Below the pieces are notes generated by a model. It made no database searches. It was not told where the DNA came from and was given only the letters and a program-made list of their open reading frames with translations. This document shows, piece after piece, positions 7,598 through 16,476 of a stretch of DNA of 34,741 nt. The stretch is from the NCBI GenBank assembly GCA_025358765.1, contig JANYIG010000261.1, positions 1-34,741 on the forward strand, in the 5' to 3' direction. This stretch comes from Candidatus Kapaibacterium sp. GTDB taxonomy: Bacteria > Bacteroidota > Ignavibacteria > Kapaibacteriales > UBA4661. Both the position numbers and the translations under genes were made by a program. Position 1 is the first letter of the stretch. Every line of letters begins with the position of its first letter.

Positions 7598-9139
7598 ATG
7601 GTAATGGTCAAACCACAAGCAGAGTGGCAAGCCCTGCAATCGCAGATGCAAGCGCTGATACCCGAAGCATTTGCCGCAAACGGGAACATGTTGAATCTCA
7701 AACACGGCGAATGGCAATCTCCGGGCAATGGCAAACTCTTTATCTCACCCGTAGATGGTTCACCGCTTGGCTATTACCCAATGCTTGATTTGGAAGCGGG
7801 AAAAGATGCCGTGTGTTTTGCGCGGGGTGAAGCCGATGCGTGGGCAAAAACAGATTTAGATACCCGCAAAGCCCGTGTTCATAAGTGTTTGGAAGATATG
7901 AAGGCGAATCAAGAGCTTTTGGCGTATTTGCTTGTGTGGGAAATTGGCAAACCCTTCGCGCAAGCAATGGTGAGCGTCGAGCGTTGTATTTCCGGTGTGC
8001 AGTGGTATATCGAAAATATCGAAACTATGATGGATAAACGTAAACCACTTGGGCTTATTTCCAACATTGCGTCGTGGAATTATCCGCTTTCCGTGCTTGT
8101 CCATGCGATGCTTGTCCAAATGCTGGCGGGCAACGCCTCCATTGCCAAAACACCGTCGGATGGCGGCATGTACGCGCTGTCGGTGTGTATGGCGTTTGCA
8201 CGACGGGCAGGATTGCCCGTATCGCTTGTGAGCGGCTCCGGCGGGCAGTTAAGCGATGCGCTCGTGCGAAACGATTACGTGGATTGTTTGGCGTTTGTAG
8301 GGGGCAAAAGCAACGGTCGCGATATTGCCGCAGCATTCTACGACCGTGATAAACGCTACATGTTGGAGATGGAAGGCTTGAATGCTTACGGTATTTGGAA
8401 TTTCAGCCAGTGGGACAAACTTGCCACACAAATCAAAAAAGGCTTCGAGTACGGTAAACAGCGCTGTACAGCATATCCGCGGTACGTCGTGCAACGAAAC
8501 CTGTTGCCAGACTTTCTGGACATGTATTTCCCTATTATCAAATCGCTCACATTCGGGCATCCGCTTTTGGTACAAAACCCTGACGACAAACCACCTGCAT
8601 TGGATTTTGGTCCCGTTATCAATAGCCGAAAAGTTGGTGAATTGGCTCTTATGTTTGGCGATGCACTTAGTCATGGAGCGGTGTGTCTGTATCAAGGAAA
8701 GTTTGACGAATCTAAATTCCTGCCCGGACAAGACTTGTCTGCCTATTTTGCACCGCGTATACTAACGCATATTCCCCGCAAAGCCAAGCTCTATCACAAT
8801 GAACCGTTTGGTCCGATGGATAGCATCGTTGTAGTGGATAGTATAGAAGAACTCGTCACCGAAATGAATGTCTCGAATGGCAGCCTTGTCAGCTCGCTTG
8901 CGTGTGACGACGAAAAGATTGCCAAAAGCATTGCTTCGGAGCTACGGAGCTTCAAAGTGGGTATCAATATCGTGCGGTCGCGCGGTGATAAGGACGAACC
9001 GTTTGGTGGCATCGGGCAATCGTGGAAAGGCTGTTTTGTGGGGGGTAAATACCTCGTACAATCCGTCACAACTGGTGAACCGGGCGAACGTTTGTATGGA
9101 AATTTCCCAGATTACACGTTATTGCCGGATATCCGATAA
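7598..9139 (+). CDS. Aldehyde dehydrogenase family protein
   Basis: A 513-residue NAD(P)-dependent aldehyde dehydrogenase; it would oxidise an unknown aldehyde to the acid in the cytoplasm. Catalytic features: N161 in ASWNYP (158-163), cofactor-contacting K184 in SIAKTPS, general base E257 in LEMEG (normally LELGG), and nucleophile C290 in YGKQRCTAYPR. The late EPFGGIG motif is also present. The LEMEG variant replaces a usually invariant glycine with Glu, so the family member is atypical and the substrate cannot be named. The ATG at 7598 is preferred; an in-frame ATG lies 6 nt later. No neighbour on the same strand suggests a pathway. It is divergent from the heme locus across 283 bp and followed by a hairpin. 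Confidence 0.85.
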   Translation: MVMVKPQAEWQALQSQMQALIPEAFAANGNMLNLKHGEWQSPGNGKLFISPVDGSPLGYYPMLDLEAGKDAVCFARGEADAWAKTDLDTRKARVHKCLEDMKANQELLAYLLVWEIGKPFAQAMVSVERCISGVQWYIENIETMMDKRKPLGLISNIASWNYPLSVLVHAMLVQMLAGNASIAKTPSDGGMYALSVCMAFARRAGLPVSLVSGSGGQLSDALVRNDYVDCLAFVGGKSNGRDIAAAFYDRDKRYMLEMEGLNAYGIWNFSQWDKLATQIKKGFEYGKQRCTAYPRYVVQRNLLPDFLDMYFPIIKSLTFGHPLLVQNPDDKPPALDFGPVINSRKVGELALMFGDALSHGAVCLYQGKFDESKFLPGQDLSAYFAPRILTHIPRKAKLYHNEPFGPMDSIVVVDSIEELVTEMNVSNGSLVSSLACDDEKIAKSIASELRSFKVGINIVRSRGDKDEPFGGIGQSWKGCFVGGKYLVQSVTTGEPGERLYGNFPDYTLLPDIR

Positions 9140-9162
9140 ATTCAGTAACGAAGAATGGTGGA

Positions 9163-9201
9163 GGGAGGCGGCGCAATACTCTCTTGGAGTGCCGCCTTCC
9201 C
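9163..9201 (+). terminator. GC-rich hairpin after the aldehyde dehydrogenase
   Basis: GGGA/GGCGGC (9163-9172) pairs with GCCGCC/TTCCC (9191-9201) with one bulge, and an inner CTC/GAG pairing extends it. It sits 24 bp after the stop codon. There is no clear T-run, so it may act as a weak terminator or an mRNA 3'-end stabiliser. Confidence 0.45.
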
Positions 9202-9285
9202 GTACGTTTCGTGTTGATAAACCATGCCCGAACTATTGACAACCATTCAATTTTTTTTCTCAAACCTCACATTCTTACATCCTCT

Positions 9286-9798
9286 ATGTACCGCTCTATT
9301 ACTGATTTTCTCAACGACTGGCGTTATGAAAGCCACTCAACAATGAAGTGTTTGAACATGCTCACCGATGCGTCGCTCGCGCAGTCCGTTTCGCCTGAAG
9401 GTCGGACGCTTGGACAACTCGCGTGGCACATTGCCGAAACGCTGGCAGAAATGCCCACCCGTGCGGGGTTGACCGTTACCGGTGCAGATACTGGTGCAGA
9501 GGAAAATTCGATACCTCCCACAAGCGCTGCCACTATTGCTTCCACCTACGAAGGCTCCGCTAAACAAGTTACAGAGCAGGTGCAGGCACACTGGACAGAT
9601 GCTTCTCTTACCGACGAAGTTGAGATGTATGGCAGAAAATGGACAAAAGGTACGGTACTTTCTGTTTTAATAAAACATCAAGCACACCATCGTGGGCAGT
9701 TGACTATCCTTATGCGGCAGGCAGGGCTTCTTGTGCCGGGCATGTACGGACCGTCTAAAGAAGAATGGGCAACTATAGGGGTGCCGTCGCCGAAATAA
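9286..9798 (+). CDS. DinB-family (DUF664-like) metal-binding four-helix protein
   Basis: A 170-residue protein of the DinB fold, a four-helix bundle with a three-histidine metal site, often used by thiol-dependent transferases and hydrolases. H48 in LAWHIAET and the HQAHHRGQL motif (131-139) supply the expected ligands. The ATG at 9286 is chosen because the fold begins at MYRSITDFLNDW; the longer frame upstream has no family similarity and no RBS. The 3' end meets the propeller kinase tail to tail with only 8 bp between stop codons and no visible terminator, so transcripts may overlap. The exact reaction is unknown. A second DinB-like protein (DUF1569) lies at 33936. Confidence 0.8.
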   Translation: MYRSITDFLNDWRYESHSTMKCLNMLTDASLAQSVSPEGRTLGQLAWHIAETLAEMPTRAGLTVTGADTGAEENSIPPTSAATIASTYEGSAKQVTEQVQAHWTDASLTDEVEMYGRKWTKGTVLSVLIKHQAHHRGQLTILMRQAGLLVPGMYGPSKEEWATIGVPSPK

Positions 9799-9806
9799 CA
9801 AAGGTT

Positions 9807-12800
9807 TTATTCCGCAATAAGCAATTGCGCTCCGGTGCGGGGAAGTTCGAGGATGAACGTCGCGCCCGTGTCCTGCTTGCTTTCCACGCGAATCGTACCG
9901 TTCATTGCCTCTGCCAATTTTTTAACAATAGACAAACCCAAGCCCGTTGAGTTTTCGCCGCCCGTTGGTCGTGCCGAAAGTTTTGCAAAGCGTTGAAAAA
10001 GCTGCTCTTTATCCTCGTCGCTAAAGCCCGGACCTTCGTCACGCACGGCAATACGAATGGAGAATGGAGAATCGAGAATGAGAAATTGGGAATTTCCTAT
10101 TTCTTCTTGCCCGCTACTGCTATCAACAGAAATCCAGACCGAGCGTTTGACTGGCGAATATTTGACGGCATTCGAGACAAGATTATCCAGAATTTGCGCT
10201 AATGCTTCTTTGTCCGCTGCCACGTAGAGTGTTTTTGGTGGAAGCGCAACATTCAGCGTGATGTGTTTTGCTTGCGCCCGCGCTTGGTATTCTTCTGCAA
10301 CGCGCTCTATGGCTTGGTTCACGTTTACTGGCTCTATCGTCATCGCCACCGAGCCGCGCTCTATGGCATTCACGTTCAACAGATTGCTAACCATTGCCAG
10401 CATTCGGTTTGACGATTCCGAAATCATCTCCGCAAATTCTTTAATCTCTGGTTGCGTGAACGACTCTAAGTCATAGCCAAGCATGTCCGATAGCGAAATC
10501 ACGCGCGAAAGCGGATTTTTCAGGTCGTGTGCCGCAATGCCCAAAAACTCATTTTTCTCTTCGTTCAAATCCTTGAGTGCCTCATTTTGGCGCACGATTT
10601 CGTCATTTGCCCACGAAAGCTCATGGTTGGTGCGCTCTAATTCTTTTGTGTATTCCTCAAGCTGCGCCGTCCGCAGGGCAACTTGTACTTCTAATTCTTC
10701 TTTTTGGCGTTCGATGGACTGTACACGTAACGTGTACGCCGAAAAAATGCCAAACAATATTAACCCCACGATTCCAATCCGAAACCACCACATCCTCCAA
10801 AACGGCGGCTCGACCACCACCACCACACGCAGTTCCGAAGCGCTCCACACGCCATCGCTGTTCGTGCCTTTTACGCGAAACACATAGCGACCATCATCCA
10901 AGTTCGTGTAGATGGCAAAATTACGATTCCCGACATTCACCCAACCTCCATCCACGCTTTCAAGCTGATAGATATAGCGATTTTTACCCGTGCCACTAAA
11001 ATCTAACGCTGCAAACTCGAACTCAATAAAATTGTCGTTATGGTTGAGGATAATTTCTTGTACGTTGGAAATATCGCTGTCAAACGTGCGTTCGTTGCCA
11101 AATACTTTGAATGCTGTCAGGACAATTGTGGGTGGGTGCGGGTTGTCATGGATTTGGTTAGGAACAAACGCATTAAAGCCGTTAATACCGCCAAAATACA
11201 ACTCGCCTTTCGCATTTTTGTAGAAGGCATTGGTGTTAAATTCGTTGCTCTGCAAACCATCATTGGCATCGTAGGTTTTGAAGGTTGTCGTTTGTTTATC
11301 GAATTTTGCCAATCCTTGATTTGTACCCATCCACAAAAATCCGTCATTATCCTCAATCACGCCGTAGATATAATCATTTCTCAGCCCGTTTGCCAAGCCG
11401 TAATTCGCACAGGTACTCGTTTGTGGGTCAAAGCGATTTAATCCGCTTGCGGTGGCTATCCAAAGCATTCCGTCGTGGTCTTCGTGGATAGATTTTATCC
11501 AATTATTGCTGATGCTCGTAGGCGCACTTGAGTTGGCTGGTGTTGTTGCGAGCGATCCAGCGCCTTGCGTTGTGTGGAAAATGCGCCGCCATATGTGCCG
11601 CACACGGTCAAGCGAATTTAAGCCGTCGGACGTGCCAACCCACAAGGTTTTATGACTATCCTCAAACAAGCACATCACGCGGCTGTCGCTTATGGTGTTG
11701 ATATTCGCCGGGTCGTGCAGATAGCGCACAAATGCTTGTTTCTCAGGCACAAAACGGTTTAAGCCTTTTGTCGTTCCCACCCAAATTGTTCCGCTTTTGT
11801 CTTCCAAAAATGCTCGCACACCATCGCCGCTCAAACTCGTGGAATCGTTCGGATTGTTCATAAACCGCGTGAATACTCCCGTTTGCGGGTTAAATTTGTT
11901 CACACCACCGCCGTTTGTGCCTATCCAAAATTCGCCCGTCCGCGCTTTATGAATCGTCCACACCTGCGGATGGCTGAGCGAAGCGGGGTTTCCGGGAATG
12001 GGAAGATATGTTTTCATCGCTCCCGTTGTTTTATTCAGATGAACCAAACCGTTATCCGTACCAATCCACAGCGTGTTCGCCCTCTCGTCGTTCGCCTGCT
12101 CATCCTCGTAGAACGCACGAACGCTGGTGTTGGACAGGGTGATGTTTACGTCCATACCGAGCGCGTCGGTGTAAGCCGGAAATTTTTGGCGATATGCACT
12201 CCACGAATGTAAGCCGCCTGTCGCCGTACCCACCCACATTATACCAGAACGATCTTGGTATAAACTCCGCACAAAACTATTGCTGAGGCTTTTTGGGTTC
12301 GATGCGTTGTAGGTATATCGTGCAAATGAAAGGTTCGTAAGCAATGTTGAGGAGGATTCGACGGAATCGCAGTTTGCAAGCAAGTTTAGTCCGTTTTCCG
12401 TACCAACCCAAAGTGTGCCAACATTGTCACGTAACAAGCTGTACACCGCATTATTACTTAAACTTTGGTCGTTGTTCGGATTGTTAAAAGTAGAATGAAC
12501 AGCGCCTAAACGAGGAGAACGAGGATTAAATAACCCCAAACCCTGATACGTTCCCAACCACAGCCGTCCTTTGCCGTCCGGCACAATGGCGTTGATGTGG
12601 TTGCTGATGGTGGAATCATTGACCTCGAAATACAGAGATTCAAATTCCTGTGTGCGAGGATTAAAGCGGTTCAGACCGTAATCCGTTCCCACCCAAAGTT
12701 GCCCGTCTGCGTCCTCGGCAATGGAAAACACAAACGTTCCGCTCAAACTTTTCTGGTTGTACGCATCGTGCAGGAACTGCCGGAAGCTCCCCGTAGCAGC

Positions 12801-13346
12801 GTCGAAGCGGTTCAGACCGTTATCCGTCCCTATCCACAACGCGCCAGAGCGGTCTTGATAGACGGCATTGACGAAGTTGCTGCTCAGGCAATTGCTCCTG
12901 CCCGGCGTTGTTTGATACGACGTAACACTGTTCGTGCGACGGTTAAAACAATTCAGCCCGCCGCCTTTGGTTCCAATCCAGATGTTTCCTTGTTTGTCCT
13001 CGCACAGCGCCAGCACCCAGCTATTGGAAAGCATGGTTGAGTCGCCGGATTTTGCGCGGTAAACGGTGAATTTGTAACCGTCATATTTGTTCAATCCTTC
13101 TTGCGTGCCGACCCATAAAAAACCTTTTGAGTCTTGCAAAATGGCGTGTACAGAGCTTTGCGAGAGACCTTTGTCAAGGGAAAGGCGTTGGAATTGCAGT
13201 GGTGCTGAACGTGGGGATACCGTCGGTAGGTGAATGTGTTCATGCTTCTGCGCGTGGCTCTGTACCTTGTTTTGGGCATAGAGAAACGGTATCGAATACA
13301 GCATCAACAGTGATACCGTAGCGTGGAATGGTATAAAAAATCGCAT
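9807..13346 (-). CDS. Giant sensor histidine kinase with double beta-propeller and Y_Y_Y domain
   Basis: A 1179-residue membrane kinase. After a signal peptide (ending FLYAQ), about 14 repeats of the two-component-regulator-propeller type (variants of GxLWVGTxxGLNRFD) fill residues about 45-720, enough for two seven-bladed propellers. A Y_Y_Y domain (about 750-845), a membrane segment (about 853-873), a coiled coil, HisKA with phospho-acceptor H940 in AAHDLKNP, and an ATPase domain (SNAVKY, DEGPGF, STGLGLS) follow. The layout is that of Bacteroidota hybrid sensors for extracellular ligands, but there is no C-terminal receiver or AraC domain. The ATG at 13346 is preferred to 13358 because GGAG lies 6 nt upstream. 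It begins 18 bp after the HACL2-like gene, so probably one operon. Ligand unknown. Confidence 0.9.
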   Translation of the reverse strand: MRFFIPFHATVSLLMLYSIPFLYAQNKVQSHAQKHEHIHLPTVSPRSAPLQFQRLSLDKGLSQSSVHAILQDSKGFLWVGTQEGLNKYDGYKFTVYRAKSGDSTMLSNSWVLALCEDKQGNIWIGTKGGGLNCFNRRTNSVTSYQTTPGRSNCLSSNFVNAVYQDRSGALWIGTDNGLNRFDAATGSFRQFLHDAYNQKSLSGTFVFSIAEDADGQLWVGTDYGLNRFNPRTQEFESLYFEVNDSTISNHINAIVPDGKGRLWLGTYQGLGLFNPRSPRLGAVHSTFNNPNNDQSLSNNAVYSLLRDNVGTLWVGTENGLNLLANCDSVESSSTLLTNLSFARYTYNASNPKSLSNSFVRSLYQDRSGIMWVGTATGGLHSWSAYRQKFPAYTDALGMDVNITLSNTSVRAFYEDEQANDERANTLWIGTDNGLVHLNKTTGAMKTYLPIPGNPASLSHPQVWTIHKARTGEFWIGTNGGGVNKFNPQTGVFTRFMNNPNDSTSLSGDGVRAFLEDKSGTIWVGTTKGLNRFVPEKQAFVRYLHDPANINTISDSRVMCLFEDSHKTLWVGTSDGLNSLDRVRHIWRRIFHTTQGAGSLATTPANSSAPTSISNNWIKSIHEDHDGMLWIATASGLNRFDPQTSTCANYGLANGLRNDYIYGVIEDNDGFLWMGTNQGLAKFDKQTTTFKTYDANDGLQSNEFNTNAFYKNAKGELYFGGINGFNAFVPNQIHDNPHPPTIVLTAFKVFGNERTFDSDISNVQEIILNHNDNFIEFEFAALDFSGTGKNRYIYQLESVDGGWVNVGNRNFAIYTNLDDGRYVFRVKGTNSDGVWSASELRVVVVVEPPFWRMWWFRIGIVGLILFGIFSAYTLRVQSIERQKEELEVQVALRTAQLEEYTKELERTNHELSWANDEIVRQNEALKDLNEEKNEFLGIAAHDLKNPLSRVISLSDMLGYDLESFTQPEIKEFAEMISESSNRMLAMVSNLLNVNAIERGSVAMTIEPVNVNQAIERVAEEYQARAQAKHITLNVALPPKTLYVAADKEALAQILDNLVSNAVKYSPVKRSVWISVDSSSGQEEIGNSQFLILDSPFSIRIAVRDEGPGFSDEDKEQLFQRFAKLSARPTGGENSTGLGLSIVKKLAEAMNGTIRVESKQDTGATFILELPRTGAQLLIAE
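10055..10096. repeat. Heptanucleotide-periodic tract inside the kinase ATPase domain
   Basis: Six successive 7-mers can be read on the plus strand: GAATGGA twice, then GAATCGA, GAATGAG and two degenerate copies. The period is not a multiple of three, so the repetition is a DNA-level property. On the coding strand it adds the in-frame residues NSQFLILDSPFSIR (about 1085-1098) just before the DEGPGF ATP-binding box. Confidence 0.6.
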
Positions 13347-13364
13347 GGAAAGCTCCATGAAAAG

Positions 13365-15134
13365 CTACATGGAAAGTGAACCTTTACGAAATTCGGTTTT
13401 TCCGATAAGCGCATTGATAAGGAATGGCTTGCCCTCACGTGCCGAACGCTTTGCTTGGGCAATCACGCTTCCAAGTTCATCGGCACGTTGTACGACGGCA
13501 CCCTCGCCGCCAAAGCCTCGCGCCACGTCGTGATAATTTGTTCGTGCAAGAACCGTGCCGACATCATCGCCGAGCAAGGTGATTTGGTCACGGGCTATCT
13601 GCGTCCAGCCCGCATCGTTCCCCACTACTGCGATAACACCCATGCCGTGCCGCGCAAAGGAATCAAACTCCGCAATGCTATAACCCGCCGAGCCGTCACC
13701 GTAAAAAATCCATACCTCCGCATCGGGTTTGATAGCCTTCACGCCAAGCGCAAAACCCGCGCCCACGCCAAGCGTTCCGAATACGCCCGGGTCGTACCAT
13801 GCAAGCGGCGTTCGCGGTCGCACGATGTACGAGGCGGTTGCCACAAAATCCCCGCCGTCGGCAACAATAACGCTATTGTCCGCCAAGTGTTTGTCAAGCT
13901 CGCGGCAGAGATGAAGCGGATTCAGGTACTCGCCCATCGTCTCGGCTGCCTGCCGCGCAATATCGTCGTTGCGAACGGCATCGCGGTTGCGAAGCGTGGA
14001 ATGATGCGTACTGAGCGTAGATTGGTCGAGGTGGGTCGCGTCCGCCAGCGCCAACAAAAACTCCATCGGGTCGCCAAGCAGCGCCACGTCGGGGGTGCGG
14101 TTTTTGGTCAAATCTTCTTCGGAGCGATTGACGGAAACGAGCTTCGCACGGCGGCTGATGTGGTTGCCGTAATCCAAGCGGAAATCGCACGGAACACCCG
14201 CAAGGATGACCACATCTGCTTCACGGAGCGCTTCTTTGCGTTTGTGCCGCATCTGGAACGCGCTTTCCGTGCCGAGCAGTCCCCGCGCCATGCCGGAAAG
14301 ATACACAGGAATACCGAGTTTATCCACCGCCAGCGCCAATTCATGCGCCTTGCGAGCGTTCAGCATCGTCTGGCTGCCTATCACCATCACGGGGCGTTCG
14401 GCACGACGCAGAATAGCCGCCACCTGCTCCGCACCGGAACGCGGAATCTGCTTGAACTCGCCGCGCACAGGCTCGTCGCTCTGCTTATCCGTTAGGTTTT
14501 GCGCCGCGTCCGCTTGGTCGAACATCGCATCCAAATGGCGTTTTAAATACCACTGGATGGCTTGTTGCTGAATTTTCTGCGGAAGGCTCTTTGCGCCTGT
14601 GTCGCCGGACTTGATGCCATACCATTCGCGGATAATCGCCTGCGGGAAAAGCGTATCTATCGGCAATTCTACAAACACCGGACCCGGAACGCCAGACAGC
14701 GCCACGCGGAACGCCTCGCGCAGCACGTCGGGGATGTTGCGTACACGTTTGATGCTCACCGCCCACTTTACGTGCGGCTTGATAAGCGCCATCTGATCAA
14801 TATCTTGTAACGAACCACGCCCTTTCAGCACGGTTGCGGTTGCGCCACCCAAGAGGATAAGCGGTGACTGCGCCATTTGTGCGTTTTTGACGGCGGTTAT
14901 CGTGTTCGTCACGCCCGGACCCGCCGTGACTGCTGCCACGCCCGGAATGCCCGTCAGCCGCGCAACAGCGTCGGCGGCAAAGACGGCGTTGACTTCGTGG
15001 CGCGTGTCCACCACACGGATGCCCACGTTTTTGCAGCCAATCAGAATCGGCGCAATATGTCCGCCACAGAGCGTAAAAAGTGTTGTCACGCCTTGCGAAG
15101 CAAGGGTTTTGGCTACGAGTAATCCGCCGTCCAT
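13365..15134 (-). CDS. Thiamine-diphosphate lyase, HACL2/ILVBL-like (acetolactate synthase-like)
   Basis: A 589-residue TPP-dependent enzyme. It has the conserved N-terminal Glu (E47 in [13 protein letters not shown]), the central domain ([17 protein letters not shown]), and the TPP/Mg motif [12 protein letters not shown]...GNDAGW. Several signatures match human ILVBL (2-hydroxyacyl-CoA lyase 2) better than acetolactate synthase, by recall: [52 protein letters not shown] and the tail KTEFRKGS. The human enzyme cleaves 2-hydroxy-acyl-CoA to an aldehyde and formyl-CoA. The bacterial substrate is unknown. No small IlvH subunit or ilv gene is nearby, which argues against branched-chain synthesis. 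The ATG at 15134 is 51 bp after the upstream exported-protein gene; the kinase gene follows after 18 bp. Confidence 0.85.
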   Translation of the reverse strand: MDGGLLVAKTLASQGVTTLFTLCGGHIAPILIGCKNVGIRVVDTRHEVNAVFAADAVARLTGIPGVAAVTAGPGVTNTITAVKNAQMAQSPLILLGGATATVLKGRGSLQDIDQMALIKPHVKWAVSIKRVRNIPDVLREAFRVALSGVPGPVFVELPIDTLFPQAIIREWYGIKSGDTGAKSLPQKIQQQAIQWYLKRHLDAMFDQADAAQNLTDKQSDEPVRGEFKQIPRSGAEQVAAILRRAERPVMVIGSQTMLNARKAHELALAVDKLGIPVYLSGMARGLLGTESAFQMRHKRKEALREADVVILAGVPCDFRLDYGNHISRRAKLVSVNRSEEDLTKNRTPDVALLGDPMEFLLALADATHLDQSTLSTHHSTLRNRDAVRNDDIARQAAETMGEYLNPLHLCRELDKHLADNSVIVADGGDFVATASYIVRPRTPLAWYDPGVFGTLGVGAGFALGVKAIKPDAEVWIFYGDGSAGYSIAEFDSFARHGMGVIAVVGNDAGWTQIARDQITLLGDDVGTVLARTNYHDVARGFGGEGAVVQRADELGSVIAQAKRSAREGKPFLINALIGKTEFRKGSLSM

Positions 15135-15183
15135 AGTGTTTGTGAGGTTTTATAGTGAGAAAAATTGTTACGAACGAAATCTG

Positions 15184-15275
15184 TGCTACTTCCGGCTGGA
15201 TGCGCCGGAGACGAGTAAATCTGTTATCAGCAGTCCTTTTTCGGCAGTCGTCTTTTTTGTGAGGTCGTAGGAATC
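15184..15275. repeat. 92-bp direct repeat, copy 1 (3' end of paralogue A)
   Basis: Aligns without gaps to 16477-16568 with four mismatches in 92 positions by eye. It covers the stop codon and the last 30 codons of the gene. Similarity falls off sharply upstream, so this end has been kept more alike, or homogenised, than the rest of the gene. Confidence 0.85.
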
Positions 15276-15758
15276 TCGAGATGATATGTCTTTGACTAAT
15301 CCTATCAATCCAAATAAAATACCCCAACCTGCGGGGGCTGAGTAATTTGGCTGCTCGCGTCCCCCGCTGGCTGCATATGTAAGCGTTCCATGGAAAATAC
15401 TTGCAAGAACCCCACCGCCAATTCCATACCATAGTGCGACAGATGGAGGACTATACCTGATACTCGTGATAGTGCTAATCTGTAACGCTTGTATCCGTCG
15501 ATCTTTTCCGCCCGCCCATTCAAAACGAGACAACCGCTTGGAAACATATAACGTATCAGCTACAAGGCTATCCAAGCGCACACCATCAACACTGGTTTGG
15601 TCAGCAGTTACAATATCCCAGTCCGCCTCTTGTGCTTTGCCGCTTTGAGCAATTATACATTGCGCTGGCACGGGCTGTTCTTGCGCCTCTTGTGCAAGCG
15701 CGGGAGCCATTTCCACACACAGGCAGGAAAAGAACGCAAGGCAATATGTTCTGTTCAT
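15186..15758 (-). CDS. Exported small protein, paralogue A flanking vapBC
   Basis: A 190-residue protein of unrecognised family. A signal peptide ends near PALAQ. The mature part contains [32 protein letters not shown] and ITSIRYS, a beta-rich pattern, then a Gly-rich hydrophobic segment ([11 protein letters not shown]) and a second one ([11 protein letters not shown]). It ends in [21 protein letters not shown]...ASSRK, which is nearly identical to the tail of the gene at 16479. The two are clearly paralogues by order of motifs, although their middles have diverged. The ATG at 15758 is preferred to a GTG at 15788 because the signal peptide starts there. A periplasmic or outer-membrane location is inferred; the function is unknown. 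Confidence 0.65.
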   Translation of the reverse strand: MNRTYCLAFFSCLCVEMAPALAQEAQEQPVPAQCIIAQSGKAQEADWDIVTADQTSVDGVRLDSLVADTLYVSKRLSRFEWAGGKDRRIQALQISTITSIRYSPPSVALWYGIGGGVLASIFHGTLTYAASGGREQPNYSAPAGWGILFGLIGLVKDISSRDSYDLTKKTTAEKGLLITDLLVSGASSRK

Positions 15759-15853
15759 AGCATTACGAGGGTTGGTGTTGAAGAACACGAAATAACCGTT
15801 AAAATTAACCCTTAATTCGCATGAAGAGTGTTAATCAATGCTCCTTCCGGCAA

Positions 15854-16252
15854 TCATAGCTGAAAAATATTCAGGTTGAAATATTCTACAAACGGCTCAA
15901 AATCATTATCTGCGTGAAGCAGGGGCAAATTGTGGTGTATGCAAAATGTCGCTATTAGGCAATCTATCGTTTTGCGAACGGTAATCCCTTGCAAACGAAG
16001 AAAACGGTAATGGTCGGCGCTTTGCACAGCAATATCCCTGTCGAGCATGGTATAAAACGGCAAGGCAAGCAAGAGCCGCTTTGCTACGTCGTAATCACGT
16101 TGATGGCGAAATCCTTGCAAAACCTCTGTGAGGATAAGGTCGCCCATAAGAACTTGCTCGTGACGCAGTGCTGCATCCAGCGCGTCTGCCTGTGGTGTTG
16201 GGCTGCCATTAAAGTAGTCAATCCATACAGAAGAGTCAACGAATATCTTCAT
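15854..16252 (-). CDS. vapC: PIN-domain ribonuclease toxin VapC
   Basis: A 132-residue PIN-domain protein of normal VapC length. The acidic active-site set is visible: D6 (MKIFVDSSVWIDYF), E43 (LTEVLQGF), D97 (KTIDCLIATF) and D115/D117 (LLHADNDFEPF). Family members cleave RNA, often initiator tRNA or rRNA, when freed from the antitoxin. The ATG at 16252 lies inside the antitoxin gene, with a 17-bp overlap, the usual coupled arrangement. It is embedded between two paralogous exported-protein genes on the same strand. All catalytic residues are present, so the toxin looks intact. Confidence 0.88.
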   Translation of the reverse strand: MKIFVDSSVWIDYFNGSPTPQADALDAALRHEQVLMGDLILTEVLQGFRHQRDYDVAKRLLLALPFYTMLDRDIAVQSADHYRFLRLQGITVRKTIDCLIATFCIHHNLPLLHADNDFEPFVEYFNLNIFQL

Positions 16253-16445
16253 GGCGTTGCTCTCGAAGCTTGGGTAAATCGCCGCTCCACGCTAATGCGC
16301 CGCGTAGCTCGCGTATATTCTCCTGCACACGCATTTGCACATACAGCCGTAATGCCTCATTGACCAACATATCAACCGATTGGTCTTTGTCAAACTCCCG
16401 TACCTGCTTAAGCAAGGTATCATCAAGCATAAGAGTTGTTTGCAT
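16236..16445 (-). CDS. vapB: Antitoxin VapB (ribbon-helix-helix type)
   Basis: A 69-residue protein with an N-terminal beta-strand MQTTLMLDD followed by LLKQVREFD and the helix VDMLVNEALRLYVQMRV, which is the ribbon-helix-helix DNA-binding layout of VapB (DUF2191-like) antitoxins. The C-terminal half (LRGALAWSGDLPKLREQR) would wrap the toxin active site; a Trp/Gly/Leu motif there is common in the family. AGGA-like sequence precedes the ATG at 16445. It overlaps vapC by 17 bp and starts 33 bp after paralogue B, so it may be read from that gene's promoter as well as its own. Autoregulation is expected but no operator was resolved. Confidence 0.82.
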   Translation of the reverse strand: MQTTLMLDDTLLKQVREFDKDQSVDMLVNEALRLYVQMRVQENIRELRGALAWSGDLPKLREQRHEDIR

Positions 16446-16476
16446 TGTCCTGTCCTTCCATGAAATTGTGAATTGA

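Noticed and set aside
9799-9806. Terminator between the convergent DinB and kinase genes
   Set aside because: Only 8 bp separate the stop codons and no hairpin is visible.
13455-14495. Long plus-strand open frame (346 codons)
   Set aside because: It is antisense to the HACL2-like gene, Arg/His-rich, has no family motif, and the minus-strand protein is complete and conserved.
13365-15134. Annotation as acetolactate synthase IlvB
   Set aside because: No ilvH or other ilv genes are adjacent, and the N-terminal, TPP-region and C-terminal wording fits ILVBL/HACL2 better.
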